Below, one piece after another: positions 44,984 through 45,980 of a stretch of 45,980 nucleotides of DNA; positions within the stretch are counted from its first letter, which is position 1; each line of letters starts with the position of its first letter. The notes beneath the pieces are model-generated. The model ran no database searches and was not told the DNA's origin. It saw only the letters and a program-made list of their open reading frames with translations. Position numbers and translations under genes: made by a program. The DNA is from Methanobrevibacter sp. (GTDB lineage Archaea > Methanobacteriota > Methanobacteria > Methanobacteriales > Methanobacteriaceae), in NCBI RefSeq assembly GCF_017410345.1, contig NZ_JAFQQZ010000001.1:1-45980 (forward strand), read 5' to 3'.

Positions 44984-45892
44984 TTATTTCACGAAATCTT
45001 CTATATTGAACTCATTTCTCTTTTTGTCATATAAATGACTTCGAATAAATAGATGTAATATATTTAATGTTTCACTAATATCTAAAGGACTATGAGGATT
45101 TTCAATATCATCATGATAAAAATGCACAGAAAAATTACTATTAAAAATATCCAGATTAATAAGTTTTTTTGTGAAAGGGATACATCTTAAATTTTTGTCA
45201 TCTTTAGAACATAGATTAACATAATATGTTATATCTGGCACATAATTCATTTTTTTAAATAACTCTATTAAGTCAATACGATAATGAATTTTTTTTAAAA
45301 TTTCATCTTCATTATTTATTTTTAACTCTTTTTTTAAAAACTTCAATAAATTTTTACAATGAGATTCTGATAGATCAAAAATGGAAAAAAGGCTGTTATT
45401 TACTAAGGCCTTTGAATCCTTTATTAAAGTAGCCAAACCTATTGAAGAGAATCCTCCACCTGAACTTCCAAAAAATAGAATATTATTATTAGATATCTCT
45501 TGGTTAATTGCTATTTTTTGAATTATTTCAGATATAACTTCTAAAAACCACTCCTCACCACCTACATACCAACCGAGAGTTATATTCTCATCATAATGAA
45601 ATGTTGGATCGGTATATGTTAAAACTGACTCATTAAAATAATTAAACCAAGACCATCTATCAAAATAAGGAGGCTTGATAATCTTTCCATTTTTAATAAT
45701 ATTCCTTGCCCAAGCCCCAGAACCAAAACAAATTAAATTCTTATTTTCACTTGCAAATTTAATTATAAATTCATATTTCACACCATTCTTAAAAACTCTT
45801 AAAGAAAAAGGTTCATCTAATGGAAACGTATATTCTTCAATTTCTTTAATGTCCAAAACTATAGATTTATCTAACATCTTTTCTAAGTTCAT
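44984..45892 (-). CDS. alpha/beta-hydrolase-like protein of the surface polymer region, unknown function
   Basis: 302-aa protein without signal peptide or membrane helix. A nucleophile-elbow motif FFGSSGGGFSS puts Ser144 in GxSxG, and a late DDIENPHSPLDI could supply the histidine, as in alpha/beta hydrolases. I cannot place it in a named family; proteins of this sort occur in capsule clusters. It has more A/T codons (ATA, AAA, TTT) than the housekeeping genes, which may indicate later gain. The ATG has an AGGTGA site. It lies next to a 19-A run and faces the small exported protein gene. Confidence 0.65.
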   Translation of the reverse strand: MNLEKMLDKSIVLDIKEIEEYTFPLDEPFSLRVFKNGVKYEFIIKFASENKNLICFGSGAWARNIIKNGKIIKPPYFDRWSWFNYFNESVLTYTDPTFHYDENITLGWYVGGEEWFLEVISEIIQKIAINQEISNNNILFFGSSGGGFSSIGLATLIKDSKALVNNSLFSIFDLSESHCKNLLKFLKKELKINNEDEILKKIHYRIDLIELFKKMNYVPDITYYVNLCSKDDKNLRCIPFTKKLINLDIFNSNFSVHFYHDDIENPHSPLDISETLNILHLFIRSHLYDKKRNEFNIEDFVK

Positions 45893-45954
45893 TTATTCAC
45901 CTTTTTTAAGATTAATAAATTTCAGGAAGTTTTTTTCATATATCCAATATAAAT

Positions 45955-45973
45955 AAAAAAAAAAAAAAAAAAA
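45955..45973. repeat. 19-nt poly-A homopolymer
   Basis: An uninterrupted run of 19 A lies about 65 nt upstream of the gene starting at 45892 (a poly-T run in the minus strand). Such a run is prone to slippage and could alter the distance between regulatory sites and the promoter. It could also be the end tract of a gene outside the window, or carry a sequencing length error. Confidence 0.9.
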
Positions 45974-45980
45974 TATTTAA

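Overview
The window is a chromosomal segment of an AT-rich methanogenic archaeon of the order Methanobacteriales, most probably a Methanobrevibacter species from a gut or rumen. The reasons are biosynthesis genes for methanogen cofactors (cofH and arfB for F420, mfnB for methanofuran), archaeal informational genes (an Sm-like protein next to ribosomal protein L37e, a PUA-domain protein, an archaeal Ski2-type helicase), TATA-box promoters, very AT-rich spacers, a large beta-helix adhesin-like protein with a C-terminal membrane anchor, and TagF-like CDP-glycerol transferases. There are about 41 protein genes. I found no rRNA, tRNA, insertion sequence, prophage or CRISPR array.

Layout. 0.1-7 kb holds cofactor and housekeeping genes: cofH, nadM, moaE, an HD-domain phosphohydrolase, ubiX, a diverged CbiT-like methyltransferase, mobA and a two-helix membrane protein. 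7-13.2 kb holds guaB, mfnB, a sodium-dependent (NSS family) transporter, a perfect 55-bp tandem repeat, and metX fused to CBS domains. 13.4-16.5 kb holds a small acidic protein, a bacterial-type RNase III (rare in archaea), a candidate small structured RNA in a 650-bp spacer, a flavodoxin, and the Sm-like/L37e pair. 17-25 kb holds a probable PUA protein-arfB-trmO operon, a second NSS transporter, an IMPACT/YigZ protein, a small secreted protein and a large ASH-Ski2-like helicase with a lysine-rich insertion.

25-28.1 kb is a molybdate/tungstate uptake locus, transcribed modA-mop then modB-modC. The two halves carry near-identical 23-bp promoter elements and so look co-regulated. Together with moaE and mobA the window holds several steps of Mo/W uptake and pyranopterin cofactor assembly, which would supply formylmethanofuran and formate dehydrogenases. 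28.2-33.4 kb holds a zinc-ribbon membrane protein, a DUF5654-type membrane protein and a complete ECF transporter (T component, fused double ATPase, S component) of unknown substrate.

34-40 kb is the most unusual part. A three-gene membrane module (ExbD-like DUF2149 protein, seven-helix membrane protein, MotA/TolQ/ExbB proton channel) is followed by a 1270-residue surface beta-helix protein. The module and the adhesin each carry the same ~27-bp upstream element (24/27 identical), which suggests joint control of a proton-driven envelope system in a cell with no outer membrane. 40-46 kb holds cell-surface polymer genes: a TagF-like transferase, a GT2-TagF fusion, a small anchored exported protein and an AT-rich alpha/beta-hydrolase-like protein next to a 19-A homopolymer.

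Many starts are decided by strong Shine-Dalgarno sites, including several TTG/GTG starts (guaB, mfnB, L37e, PUA protein, GT2-TagF). Several gene ends carry hairpins followed by spaced U-tracts.
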